Part shown: one piece after another, positions 42,455-51,166 of the stretch
Numbering within the stretch: position 1 is the stretch's first letter
How the letters are laid out: each line of letters starts with the position of its first letter
Translations under genes and position numbers: made by a program
Notes under the pieces: model-generated
The model's database searches: none
What the model saw: only the letters and a program-made list of their open reading frames with translations
Told to the model about the DNA's origin: nothing
DNA from: Paraclostridium tenue
GTDB lineage: Bacteria; Bacillota; Clostridia; Peptostreptococcales; Peptostreptococcaceae
Length of the DNA: 64,000 bases
Assembly (NCBI RefSeq): GCF_039521565.1
Contig: NZ_BAAACP010000010.1
Coordinates: forward strand, 1-64,000
Reading direction: 5' to 3'

Positions 42455-44222
42455 TTTAAACTTTATAAAAAGAGATATACAAAATATAGCAGAAGCCATA
42501 TCATCTGTTTTAGAAATTGATGTAACTATAGTAGATTCAAACTTAGTAAGAATAGCAGGAACAGGAACATATTTTAAGAAAATAGGTCAACAGTTAAGAG
42601 CATATTCAGCATTTAAGTATTCATTAACAACCAAAAAAGAATTAATAATAGAAGACCCTAAAAGTAATAAAATATGTAATGAATGTTATAGTAGTGGAAT
42701 ATGTAAAGAATTTGCTGAAGTATGTTGCCCTATAGTTTATGATAATAAGTCTTATGGAGTAATAGGTTTAATTGCATTTACAAAAGAACAAGCAGATGTA
42801 ATTAAATTTAGAAAAAAAGATTTAATGAATTTCCTACATAAAATGGCAGACTTAATATCTAGTAAATTAAAAGCAGAAATAAAGACTTATGAAGTGGAGT
42901 TAGAAAAGAAAAAACTAGAAACCTTATTAGATAATATGGATAAGGCGGTAGTATCTTTAGATGTAAATGCTAATATAGAAAAATATAATTTAAAGTTTAA
43001 AGAAGTATTTGATATAAAAAGTGATATAATAGGTAGCTCTATAGGAGATGTATTAAAATTTATAAAACTTAATAACTTTAATAGTATAAATAATGATAAA
43101 ACTTATAACTTTATTTATAGAGGAGATAGTAAAGAATTTAAGGGGATTTATAATATAAAGCCTATAATATTAAATTATGAACTTAAAGGATATGTCCTAG
43201 ACTTTATAGACAGGGTAGATGCTATAAAAAACTATAATAAAATGAGTAACGACCATAGAATATTTTTAGATAATATAATTGGAAATAGTTATGCAATAAA
43301 TAAGGCTAAAGAAGAAGCTTTAATGGCATCAAAAACAAGTTCTACAGTTTTAATAACAGGAGAAAGTGGTACAGGTAAAGAACTATTTGCAAGAGCTATA
43401 CACAATCATAGTTATAGATCGGGAAACCCTTTTATAGCAATAAACTGTGCAGCAATTCCTGATAATTTACTTGAAAGTGAACTATTTGGGTATGAAGAAG
43501 GAGCATTTACTGGAGCTAAAAAAGGTGGAAGTTTAGGTAAATTTGAATTAGCTGATAAAGGAACTATATTTTTAGATGAAATAGGAGATATGAGTTTACA
43601 TCTACAAGCTAAATTACTTAGAGTATTGCAAGAAAAAGAAGTGGACAAGATAGGTGCTAAACATAATGTAACTATAGATGTTAGAATAATTGCAGCAACT
43701 AATAAGGATTTAGAGGATATGGTTAAAAAAGGAACATTTAGAGAAGATTTATATTATAGATTAAATGTAATACCTGTAGTTTTGCCAACCTTAAGACAAA
43801 GAAAAAATGATATACATCTTCTTATAGAATATATGATAAGAGAATACTCAAATAAGTTAAGTAAAAATGTAGAAGGTATAGATATTCAGGCGATGGAATA
43901 TCTTTGTGATTATAGTTGGCCAGGTAACATTAGAGAGTTACAAAATGTTATAGAGTATAGTGTTAATAGGTGTGAAGGTATTACAATAAATCTTGATAAT
44001 ATACCAAATAGAATAAAATATGGTCATTCAAATAATGAATTAACTTTAAATACAACTGAACAAATTATCACATTAGATGAGTTAGAAAAAAATGAAATAA
44101 TAAAGGCTTTAGAAAAGTATAAAAATTATAAGAAAGATAAAGATTTAGCAGCAAAAGCTTTAGGGATATCTAGAGCTACATTATATAGGAAAATAGATAA
44201 ATATAAAATAGTCTCAAAATGA
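42447..44222 (+). CDS. cdsR: CdsR-like sigma-54 activator of cysteine desulfidase
   Basis: A 591-aa enhancer-binding protein. An N-terminal sensor domain (1-150) has a cysteine cluster at residues 77, 80, 86, 93 and 94. Then come a PAS-like domain (about 165-260), a sigma-54 AAA+ domain (about 275-505) and a Fis-type HTH (about 545-590). The AAA+ domain has Walker A GESGTGKE, the GAFTGA contact loop and Walker B GTIFLDEIGDM. It lies directly before a sigma-54 promoter and the L-cysteine desulfidase gene, as CdsR does in C. difficile. ATG 42447 is preferred: AAGGG lies 9 bases upstream, while ATG 42438 abuts it. Confidence 0.88.
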   Translation: MINLNFIKRDIQNIAEAISSVLEIDVTIVDSNLVRIAGTGTYFKKIGQQLRAYSAFKYSLTTKKELIIEDPKSNKICNECYSSGICKEFAEVCCPIVYDNKSYGVIGLIAFTKEQADVIKFRKKDLMNFLHKMADLISSKLKAEIKTYEVELEKKKLETLLDNMDKAVVSLDVNANIEKYNLKFKEVFDIKSDIIGSSIGDVLKFIKLNNFNSINNDKTYNFIYRGDSKEFKGIYNIKPIILNYELKGYVLDFIDRVDAIKNYNKMSNDHRIFLDNIIGNSYAINKAKEEALMASKTSSTVLITGESGTGKELFARAIHNHSYRSGNPFIAINCAAIPDNLLESELFGYEEGAFTGAKKGGSLGKFELADKGTIFLDEIGDMSLHLQAKLLRVLQEKEVDKIGAKHNVTIDVRIIAATNKDLEDMVKKGTFREDLYYRLNVIPVVLPTLRQRKNDIHLLIEYMIREYSNKLSKNVEGIDIQAMEYLCDYSWPGNIRELQNVIEYSVNRCEGITINLDNIPNRIKYGHSNNELTLNTTEQIITLDELEKNEIIKALEKYKNYKKDKDLAAKALGISRATLYRKIDKYKIVSK

Positions 44223-44253
44223 TATTAAGTATCATTTTGAGACTATTTTTTTT
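44209..44253 (+). terminator. Strong terminator overlapping the cdsR stop codon
   Basis: A 16-bp perfect stem (44209-44224 with 44230-44245), loop TTAAG, then eight T; the TGA stop is inside the left arm. Confidence 0.93.
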
Positions 44254-44269
44254 CTAAATGAGATTAAAT

Positions 44270-44283
44270 GACAAAAAAGTGTC
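44270..44283 (+). promoter_or_regulatory. Candidate CdsR activator site
   Basis: GACA (44270-44273) and TGTC (44280-44283) form an inverted repeat 52 bp before the -24 element of the desulfidase promoter, squeezed between the cdsR terminator and the promoter. No other symmetric site lies in this gap. Confidence 0.5.
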
Positions 44284-44334
44284 GAAATTTAATTTTAAAT
44301 ATAGTGATTCCAAGCTTTGAAAAAACATTTTCAT

Positions 44335-44351
44335 TTGGCATGGTTCTTGCT
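44335..44351 (+). promoter_or_regulatory. Sigma-54 (-24/-12) promoter of the cysteine desulfidase gene
   Basis: TTGGCATGGTTCTTGCT matches the -24/-12 consensus with GG and GC invariant and correctly spaced; 13 of its 17 bases, including all of TTGGCATGGT, equal the prd promoter at 33130. Confidence 0.92.
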
Positions 44352-44400
44352 TTTAATAAAATACATAAATATTTTATAGCTATCTAGGAGGAGATCAAAA

Positions 44401-45705
44401 ATGAAAAATTTACAAACTAAATTAGTTAATATATTAAAAGCTGAGGTTAAACCAGCATTAGGATGTACAGAACCAGTTGCAGTAGCATTAGCATGTGCAA
44501 AAGCTAAAGAAACATTAGGAGAAGATGTTGTAAAATGCACAATAAAACTTAGCCCAAATGTATATAAAAATGGTATGTGTGTAGGTATACCAGGTACTGA
44601 TAGATTAGGATTAAAAATATCTGCTGCTATGGGTCTTATAGGTGGAAAATCAGAAAATGGATTAAGAGTATTAGAAACATTAACTAAAGATGATGTTAAA
44701 GTTGCAGAAAATTTCATGGATAACAATGATATAAACATATCACCAATAGATACAACTGAAAAAGTTTATATAGAAGTTGAATTAGAAGGAAAGAATAATA
44801 CTGCTAAGGTTGTTATAAGAACTAAACATGACAATATAGTATTTGTACAAAAAAATGAAGATGTTTTAGTAAACGAAGAAGTAGTTGAAGTTGCTGCAAC
44901 ATCAACTGAGCCTAAAGAAAATATATTAGATACTATAACTATAAAAGAGATAGTAGAAGCTATGGAAACTGTAGATTTCGAAGAAATAAAATTCTTATTA
45001 GACGGAATAACTATGAATGAAGAGATAGCTAAGTACGGATTAAATGAAAAAGTTGGAGTAGGTGTAGGTTACGGAATCAAAAAATCTATAGAGTCAGGAT
45101 TATTAGGTGATGACTTAATGAACTACACAATGATGATAACTGCTGCAGCATCAGATGCTAGAATGGCAGGGGTAAAACTACCAGTTATGAGTTCAAATGG
45201 AAGTGGTAACCATGGTATAACAGCTATACTTCCAATAGTTGCATACAATGATAAGTTCCCTCAAACAGAAGAAAAATTAGCTAGATCATTAGCAATATCT
45301 CACTTATTAACTGCATACGTTAAAAACTATACAGGAAGATTATCTGCAGTATGTGGATGTGGAGTAGCAGCAAGTATAGGAGCTACAGCAGGATTAGCTT
45401 GGTTAATGGGATGTAATGAAACTCAAATAGAAGGTGCAATAGAAAACATGGTTGCTAACTTAAGTGGTATGATATGTGATGGAGCTAAAGCAGGATGTGC
45501 TTTAAAACTTGCATCAGCAGCATCAGCAGCATTACAAAGTGCTATAATAGCTAAACAAGATTGTATAGTACCTCCAATGAACGGAATAGTTGGAACTGGA
45601 GCAGAGCAAAGTATACAAAACTTAGGTAGAGTAAGTGATAAAGGAATGACTACAACTGATAAGGTTATAATAAATGTAATGGATGATATGAATAAAGCTA
45701 ACTAA
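44401..45705 (+). CDS. cdsB: L-cysteine desulfidase
   Basis: Iron-sulfur enzyme breaking L-cysteine into pyruvate, ammonia and sulfide (CdsB/CyuA family, related to the catalytic subunit of Fe-S L-serine dehydratase). A 434-aa protein. The N-terminal PALGCTEPVAVALA holds a conserved Cys22. The C-terminal half has VCGCGVAASIGATAG and MICDGAKAGC, whose cysteines are the likely [4Fe-4S] ligands. A 16-residue acidic stretch near 160-175 links the two halves. AGGAGG precedes ATG 44401. Driven by a sigma-54 promoter and the adjacent activator. Confidence 0.93.
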   Translation: MKNLQTKLVNILKAEVKPALGCTEPVAVALACAKAKETLGEDVVKCTIKLSPNVYKNGMCVGIPGTDRLGLKISAAMGLIGGKSENGLRVLETLTKDDVKVAENFMDNNDINISPIDTTEKVYIEVELEGKNNTAKVVIRTKHDNIVFVQKNEDVLVNEEVVEVAATSTEPKENILDTITIKEIVEAMETVDFEEIKFLLDGITMNEEIAKYGLNEKVGVGVGYGIKKSIESGLLGDDLMNYTMMITAAASDARMAGVKLPVMSSNGSGNHGITAILPIVAYNDKFPQTEEKLARSLAISHLLTAYVKNYTGRLSAVCGCGVAASIGATAGLAWLMGCNETQIEGAIENMVANLSGMICDGAKAGCALKLASAASAALQSAIIAKQDCIVPPMNGIVGTGAEQSIQNLGRVSDKGMTTTDKVIINVMDDMNKAN

Positions 45706-45780
45706 TATTTGTTGAATACGTTGCAAAATTAAGAAAACTCCTATAAAATGGATATAATATTATATACCGGAGGTTGTAAC

Positions 45781-46320
45781 ATGGATATAGAAACTAAGAA
45801 ATGGGAAGTATTATGTTCAGAAGAACAAATACAAGAAAGACTAAAAGAATTAGGTGCACAAATATCTAAAGATTATGAAGGTAAAAAACTAATGGTTATA
45901 TCTTTATTAAAAGGGAGTTTTATATTCTGTGCAGATTTAGTAAGACACATAACAGTACCTGTTAAGATAGGATTTATGACTACTTCAAGTTATGGTCATG
46001 AAGAAAGCAGTACTGGTAAAGTTAATATGGTAGCAGATATAAGTGATGATATAGAAGGATATGATGTTTTAGTTGTAGATGATATAACTGATACAGCTCT
46101 TACTATGAATTTTGTTATGGGTCACTTAAAAACTAAAAACCCTGCTAGTATAAAATGTTGTGTACTTTTAGATAAGCCAAGTAGAAGAAAGGTAGAATTA
46201 GTACCTAACTACTGTGGATTTGAAATAGAAGACAAATTTGTTGTTGGATACGGATTAAATTACGGAGATTACTATAGAAACGTACCTTACGTATTTAATG
46301 TTACTAACGAAGATAGATAA
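45781..46320 (+). CDS. hpt: Hypoxanthine phosphoribosyltransferase
   Basis: Purine salvage enzyme making IMP/GMP from hypoxanthine/guanine and PRPP. The 179-aa protein has the PRPP-binding motif DVLVVDDITDTALTM (about 94-108) and the flexible-loop region MTTSSYGHEESSTGKV. The end FVVGYGLNYGDYYRNVPYV is specific to this family. ATG 45781 has GGAGG 7 bases upstream; the in-frame ATG at 45748 lies before that site and is rejected. Followed by a strong terminator. Confidence 0.95.
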   Translation: MDIETKKWEVLCSEEQIQERLKELGAQISKDYEGKKLMVISLLKGSFIFCADLVRHITVPVKIGFMTTSSYGHEESSTGKVNMVADISDDIEGYDVLVVDDITDTALTMNFVMGHLKTKNPASIKCCVLLDKPSRRKVELVPNYCGFEIEDKFVVGYGLNYGDYYRNVPYVFNVTNEDR

Positions 46321-46321
46321 T

Positions 46322-46357
46322 AAAAAGAGATTGGATATATCCAATCTCTTTTTTTAT
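46322..46357 (+). terminator. Intrinsic terminator after hpt
   Basis: A perfect 32-bp palindrome centred at 46337/46338 (AAAAAGAGATTGGATA and its mirror) followed by TT. Confidence 0.9.
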
Positions 46358-46479
46358 AATAATTAAAAAAATAGCACTAAAAACAATAAATTTAATAAAG
46401 TTAAGCATTAATAGCAATACAAAGCTAATATATATTGGGTATAATTAAAAAAAGATAAATTGTTGTAAAGGAGAATTAT

Positions 46480-47598
46480 ATGAACAATATATGTAATATA
46501 AAAGAATCAATGAAAAATAATAGAAAAGAATTACATGTACTAGCTGAAATTGGAAACCAAGAATTTAAGACTAGTAATTATATAAAAAACTATTTAAAAA
46601 ATATAGGTGTTGAATTTGAGGAATATTTAGATACAGCAGTAGTAGGTATAATAAAAGGTAAAAATCCTTCAAAAACTATAGCATTTAGATCTGATATGGA
46701 TGCTCTTACTATGGGAGATACAGCTATGCATTTATGTGGGCATGATGGTCATATGAGTGTTTTATTAGGACTTGTAACTTACTTAAATGAACAAAGAGAA
46801 AATTTAGTAGATAATATAGTATTTATATTCCAACCTGCTGAAGAAGGTCCAGGAGGAGCCAAGCCTTTAATAAAAGCAGGGATAGTTGAAAAATATAATA
46901 TAGATGAAATTTATGGGCTTCACATATATCCAGAAATACCTGAAGGTTATGTAGGTACAAGACCTAATTATTTCTTAGCTCAAGTTGGAGAATTAGATAT
47001 AGACATAAAAGCAAAAAGTGGTCATGGAGCTATGCCTCAAAATGGTATAGATGGAATAGTGTTAGCTTCTAGCTTTATAGGAAGTTTACAAACAATAGTA
47101 TCTAGAAACATAAGTCCCCTAGATAATGCAGTACTTACAATAGGTAAGATGCATGGAGGTACTAGAAGAAATATAATAGCTGAAAATATAAGAATAGAGG
47201 GAACTATAAGAGCTTTTAAACCAGAAGTATATGAAACTATTAAAGAAAGAATTAGAGAACTTGCTAAAGGATATGAAGTAGCATATAACTGTAAAATAGA
47301 TGTTGAAATAAGAGATGATTATCCAGCTGTCAATAATAATGAAGCTTTATATGAAGAATTTGAAAAAGCTATAGGGCAAGATAAGTTAATAAAACTAGAA
47401 CCTATAATGATATCTGAAGATTTTTCATATTATCAACAAGTGATACCAGGATTATTCTTTATGTTAGGTGCAAGAAATGAAGAAAAAGGATTTGTAAATG
47501 GACTTCATAGCTTAAACTTTAATTTTGATGAAAGCATTTTAGGAAATGCACTAGATATATATATAAAACTACTAAAATATAAAAAGTCTTTACTATAA
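46480..47598 (+). CDS. M20-family amidohydrolase
   Basis: A 372-aa zinc/manganese amidohydrolase of the IAL/HipO type (N-acyl amino acid or peptide hydrolase). Metal-binding motifs: RSDMDAL near residue 69, MHLCGHDGH near 87 (Cys and His ligands), PAEEGPGGA near 121, LHIYPE near 150, and EDFSYY near 310. AAGGAG precedes ATG 46480. The exact substrate (hippurate-like, N-acetyl amino acid, aminobenzoyl-glutamate) cannot be told from sequence. Confidence 0.9.
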   Translation: MNNICNIKESMKNNRKELHVLAEIGNQEFKTSNYIKNYLKNIGVEFEEYLDTAVVGIIKGKNPSKTIAFRSDMDALTMGDTAMHLCGHDGHMSVLLGLVTYLNEQRENLVDNIVFIFQPAEEGPGGAKPLIKAGIVEKYNIDEIYGLHIYPEIPEGYVGTRPNYFLAQVGELDIDIKAKSGHGAMPQNGIDGIVLASSFIGSLQTIVSRNISPLDNAVLTIGKMHGGTRRNIIAENIRIEGTIRAFKPEVYETIKERIRELAKGYEVAYNCKIDVEIRDDYPAVNNNEALYEEFEKAIGQDKLIKLEPIMISEDFSYYQQVIPGLFFMLGARNEEKGFVNGLHSLNFNFDESILGNALDIYIKLLKYKKSLL

Positions 47599-47602
47599 TA
47601 CT

Positions 47603-47667
47603 AAATCACTCCTTACTTTGTATAAATTTTACTTATATGATAAGAATACAAAATGAAGGAGTGATTT
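47603..47667 (+). other. Long hairpin burying the ribosome binding site of a spore protein gene
   Basis: AAATCACTCCTT (47603-47614) is the exact complement of AAGGAGTGATTT (47656-47667), which contains the ribosome binding site of the next gene. Inside it, TTTGTA (47617-47622) pairs with TACAAA (47647-47652). Five T end at the GTG start. It may act as terminator for the M20 gene and block translation of read-through mRNA. Confidence 0.7.
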
Positions 47668-47669
47668 TT

Positions 47670-47918
47670 GTGAACGATAAAAAAATTGATATAAATAAAC
47701 CAAGAACTAAAACTTCTAGAAAGAAAAAAAGAATATTGACAGATGATGATATAATGAAATATGAGATAGCATCAGAACTTGGCTTAATGGACAAGGTTTC
47801 TGAGCTTGGTTGGGGAGGATTAACTGCCAAGGAAGCAGGGCGTATTGGAGGTATGTTAACGTCCCGTAAAAAGAAAAAGAAAAAAATAGAGAAGGACGAA
47901 GGCGATGGATCAGTATAA
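47670..47918 (+). CDS. Minor alpha/beta-type spore protein (SspF-like)
   Basis: An 82-aa protein: a basic N-terminal extension with Lys-Lys-Lys-Arg, then the SASP core MKYEIASELGLMDKV and GWGGLTAKEAGRIGGM, ending in a run of lysines. EIASELG is the expected site for germination protease. This layout is that of the SspF-like minor SASPs. GTG 47670 has AAGGAGTG 6 bases upstream; the ATG at 47637 has no site. It overlaps the next gene by 14 bp. Confidence 0.85.
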   Translation: MNDKKIDINKPRTKTSRKKKRILTDDDIMKYEIASELGLMDKVSELGWGGLTAKEAGRIGGMLTSRKKKKKKIEKDEGDGSV

Positions 47919-48651
47919 AGATTTTGCATTTGTTTATGATGAACTTATGAACGATGTTGATTATGACAAATGGGTTAAATATATAGAAGATATAATAAAA
48001 AATGAAGATGCTAAAGTTAAAAATATACTTGAACTAGCATGTGGTACAGGAAATATAACTATACCTTTAGCTAAAAAAGAATATGATATAGCAGGTATAG
48101 ATATATCAGAGGAAATGCTAAGTGTAGCTAAAGAAAAAGCTGAAAAGCAAGGAATAGAATTAGTTTTACTACAACAAGACATAGCAGAGCTAGACTTTGA
48201 TATAACAGGGCTTGACTGTGTATTATGTGCTTGCGATGGATTTAACTATATAACTTATGATGATGATTTACAAAATGTATTTGATACAACTTATGAACTA
48301 TTAAAAGATGATGGAATATTCATATTTGATATAAGTTCATATTATAAACTTGCCAATATATTAGGTGGAAATATATATGGAGAAAATAGAGAAGATGTTT
48401 CATATCTATGGCAAAACTATTTTGATGATGAAGAGAATTTATTAGAAATGGAATTAGCATTCTTTATAAAGGGTGAAGATGAAAGATATGATAAATTCGA
48501 AGAAGTTCATCAACAAAGAGCCTATACAGAAGAAGAAATAATAGAGATGCTTCAAGAATCTGGATTTGGGAATATAAAAGTATATGGAGACTTTACATTT
48601 AACAAACCAAATGAAGAATCAGAGAGAATATTCTTTGTTTGCAAAAAATAG
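47905..48651 (+). CDS. Class I SAM-dependent methyltransferase
   Basis: A 248-aa methyltransferase: motif I ILELACGTGNITIPLA (about 40-55), acidic end of strand 2 in IAGIDISEEML, motif II/III region DCVLCACDGFNYI. The first residues (Tyr-Lys-Asp-Phe-Ala-Phe-Val-Tyr-Asp-Glu-Leu-Met) fit the family often found near spore genes. ATG 47905 lies inside the SASP gene with GAAGGACGAAGG before it. The methyl acceptor is unknown. Confidence 0.88.
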   Translation: MDQYKDFAFVYDELMNDVDYDKWVKYIEDIIKNEDAKVKNILELACGTGNITIPLAKKEYDIAGIDISEEMLSVAKEKAEKQGIELVLLQQDIAELDFDITGLDCVLCACDGFNYITYDDDLQNVFDTTYELLKDDGIFIFDISSYYKLANILGGNIYGENREDVSYLWQNYFDDEENLLEMELAFFIKGEDERYDKFEEVHQQRAYTEEEIIEMLQESGFGNIKVYGDFTFNKPNEESERIFFVCKK

Positions 48652-48686
48652 ATATTAATTAGCTTAAATTGATTGGAGGAATACGT

Positions 48687-49568
48687 ATGAAAGATTATGT
48701 AATAAGAGCAACAGCTGGAGACGGTCAAGTAAGAGCTTTTGTTGCGACAACTAAAAATATGGTAGAAACAGCTAGAGAAATGCATAAAACTACTAAAGTT
48801 GCAACTGCAGCATTAGGAAGAACTCTAACAGCTACATCTATGATGGGTCTTATGATGAAAAATGATGGAGATAAAATAACAGTTATAATAAAAGGTGGAG
48901 GACCTATAGGAAGCATATTAGCAACAGCTAATTCTAAAGGAATGGTAAAAGGATATGTAGACAATCCAAATGTTGTAGTTGAAGATTATCCAAATGGAAA
49001 ATTAAATGTTGCAGCTGCTGTTGGTACAGAAGGAACAGTTAGAGTTACTAAGGATTTAGGATTAAGAGAGCCATATAATGGATCATATCCTATAGTTAGT
49101 GGAGAAATAGCACAAGATTTAACTTATTACTTTGCAGTATCAGAGCAAACTCCATCAGTAGTAGCTTTAGGTGTATTAACTAAAGAAGAAGAAGTAGAGC
49201 ATGCTGGAGGATTTATAGTTCAATTAATGCCAGATGCTGTTGAAGAAACTATAGCAACATTAGAAGAAAATGTTAAAGGATTAGATTCTATAACTAACAT
49301 GCTAAAGGATGGAAAAACTCCTGAAGATATACTTGAAATAGTACTTAAAGGTTTAAATCCTCAAATACTAGATAAATGCGAAGTAGGATTTGAATGTGAA
49401 TGTTCTAAAGAAAGAGTTGAAGGTGTTTTAATATCTATAGGAAAAGAACAATTATCTGAAATAATAGAAGAAGATAAACAAGCAGAAATAGGATGTCAAT
49501 TCTGTAATACAAAATATTTATTTAATGAAGATGAATTAAAAGCTATATTAGATAAAATGAATAAATAA
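48687..49568 (+). CDS. hslO: Redox-regulated chaperone Hsp33
   Basis: Holdase chaperone activated by oxidation. The 293-aa protein has an N-terminal core with KGGGPIGSILATA and a C-terminal zinc redox switch: Cys-x-Cys in CECSKERV near residue 235 and Cys-x2-Cys in CQFCNTKY near 268. ATG 48687 follows GGAGGA by 6 bases; the in-frame start at 48669 precedes that site and is rejected. Confidence 0.95.
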   Translation: MKDYVIRATAGDGQVRAFVATTKNMVETAREMHKTTKVATAALGRTLTATSMMGLMMKNDGDKITVIIKGGGPIGSILATANSKGMVKGYVDNPNVVVEDYPNGKLNVAAAVGTEGTVRVTKDLGLREPYNGSYPIVSGEIAQDLTYYFAVSEQTPSVVALGVLTKEEEVEHAGGFIVQLMPDAVEETIATLEENVKGLDSITNMLKDGKTPEDILEIVLKGLNPQILDKCEVGFECECSKERVEGVLISIGKEQLSEIIEEDKQAEIGCQFCNTKYLFNEDELKAILDKMNK

Positions 49569-49581
49569 TAAAAGATTGGAT

Positions 49582-49643
49582 AAAACCCTTTTGCATAAGT
49601 GTTGTACCAAGTGGTAGAATATATTAATGCAAAAGGGTTTTTT
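49582..49643 (+). terminator. Terminator after hslO with a long loop
   Basis: AAAACCCTTTTGCAT (49582-49596) pairs perfectly with ATGCAAAAGGGTTTT (49627-49641), then TT. The 30-base loop holds a small inner hairpin (TACC/GGTA). Confidence 0.8.
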
Positions 49644-49682
49644 AGTATATGACAATAGATATAAAGCGAGGTGAATAAATTT

Positions 49683-51020
49683 ATGAACTTTAATAATAGG
49701 TTGGAATTAGTTCAATCACAAAAGCTAGTTATGACAACTCAGTTGAAACAATCCTTAGCAATCCTTAATATGAGTAAGGTTGAATTAGAAGAAGAAATAA
49801 GAAAAGAATCAGAAGAAAATCCATTATTAGATATTGAGCGTAAGGAAGAGATAAATTGGGAAGCTTATATAAATAATATTGATAATGGATATAAAGGAGA
49901 AAAAACTTATAATCCAGACAATGATTTAAACTTAGAAAACATTATTAGGGAAGAAACTAACTTATATGAATATTTAAATCTTCAAATTGGATTATATAAA
50001 CTTACAGAATTAGAAAAAGAAATTTGCAATTATATAATAGATAGTTTAGATGAAGATGGATATTTAAGAATAGAAGAGCAATATATATTAGGAGATTTAG
50101 GGATAGATAAATTTACGTTTGAAAATTGTTTAACAAAGATTCAGCAATTAGATCCTGTAGGGGTTGGAGCAAGAAATTTAGTTGAATGTTTAATAATACA
50201 AATTAAAAATCAAGGGATTTATGATGAAGATTTAATACAAATAATAAAGGAAGATTTATATTTAATAGCATCAAACAAAATAAAGGAAATTAGTAAAAAA
50301 CATAAGTTGCCTATGGACAAGTGTATAACTTTAGTTAATAAGATAAAAAAATTAGATCCAAAACCAGGTAGATTATGTTCTAGTGAAAAAACGGTATACG
50401 TGCAACCAGATGTTATAGTTGAAAAAATAGAAAATGAATTTGTTATTTACATAAATGAAAGAGATTCGTATGTTCTAAAAATAAATAACTTCTATAAAGA
50501 AGTTTTGAAAAATTCTTCTACAGACAATGAAGCTAAAGATTTTATAAAATCAAAGCTAAATTCTGCAACAAATTTAGCTAAAAATATACAAAGTAGAAAT
50601 CATACTATACTTAAAATAGCAGAATCTATAGTTTCATGCCAAGAAGAGTTTTTTAATAAAGGACCACAATTTATAAAGCCACTAAAGTTAAAGGATATAG
50701 CATACATGATAGAATGTCATGAATCGACAGTAAGCAGAGGGGTAAACGGTAAATATATGTTAACACCTTTTGGAGTATATGAATTTAAATACTTCTTTAG
50801 TAGCGCCATAGAAACTACTTCAAATGAGATGGCCTCTAGTACAAGTATAAAAAAGATAATAAAGGAAACAATAAAAGGGGAAAATAAGAAAAAACCTTTA
50901 AGTGATGAACAATTATCTAAAATATTAAAAGATAGTGGAATTTCAGTGGCTAGAAGAACTGTAGCCAAGTATAGGGAAGAGCTTCAGATACCTTCATCTA
51001 GTAAAAGAAGGGAATATTAA
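49683..51020 (+). CDS. rpoN: RNA polymerase sigma-54 factor
   Basis: Sigma factor for -24/-12 promoters (SigL). The 445-aa protein has an N-terminal Gln/Leu-rich region I (VMTTQLKQSLAILNMS) that meets the activators. A core-binding region follows, then an HTH region, and finally the RpoN box ARRTVAKYRE near the C terminus, which reads the -24 element. ATG 49683 follows GAGGTGA by 8 bases; GTG 49671 overlaps that site. Two activators (31095, 42447) and two matching promoters (33130, 44335) lie in the same window. Confidence 0.96.
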   Translation: MNFNNRLELVQSQKLVMTTQLKQSLAILNMSKVELEEEIRKESEENPLLDIERKEEINWEAYINNIDNGYKGEKTYNPDNDLNLENIIREETNLYEYLNLQIGLYKLTELEKEICNYIIDSLDEDGYLRIEEQYILGDLGIDKFTFENCLTKIQQLDPVGVGARNLVECLIIQIKNQGIYDEDLIQIIKEDLYLIASNKIKEISKKHKLPMDKCITLVNKIKKLDPKPGRLCSSEKTVYVQPDVIVEKIENEFVIYINERDSYVLKINNFYKEVLKNSSTDNEAKDFIKSKLNSATNLAKNIQSRNHTILKIAESIVSCQEEFFNKGPQFIKPLKLKDIAYMIECHESTVSRGVNGKYMLTPFGVYEFKYFFSSAIETTSNEMASSTSIKKIIKETIKGENKKKPLSDEQLSKILKDSGISVARRTVAKYREELQIPSSSKRREY

Positions 51021-51052
51021 TAATAAAATTATAAAAAAAATTTTAAAAACTA

Positions 51053-51079
51053 TTGAAATTAGTAAGGATTTCCTATAAA
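51053..51079 (+). promoter_or_regulatory. Probable sigma-A promoter of the cggR-gapA operon
   Basis: TTGAAA (51053-51058) and TATAAA (51074-51079) with a 15-bp spacer, directly before the CggR operator. Confidence 0.5.
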
Positions 51080-51094
51080 ATAAAATTAACTTGT

Positions 51095-51128
51095 GGGACT
51101 AAAAATTAAACAAGGGACACTAAATGTC
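51095..51128 (+). promoter_or_regulatory. CggR operator
   Basis: GGGAC (51095) - N6 - TTAA - N4 - GGGAC (51114) - N6 - TGTC (51125-51128). The Bacillus subtilis CggR operator is, as I recall, CGGGACN6TGTCN4CGGGACN6TGTC. The spacing is identical and only the first TGTC is changed. It lies between promoter and cggR, so repression would be autoregulatory and relieved by fructose 1,6-bisphosphate. Confidence 0.85.
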
Positions 51129-51166
51129 CCGTTAACATTAATTAATATTGAAGGAGCAAGATTTTA

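Noticed and set aside
47633..47929. Minus-strand 98-codon frame opposite the spore protein gene
   Set aside because: The plus-strand frame has the SASP core and a good start; the minus frame is a poly-Phe artefact of Lys codons.
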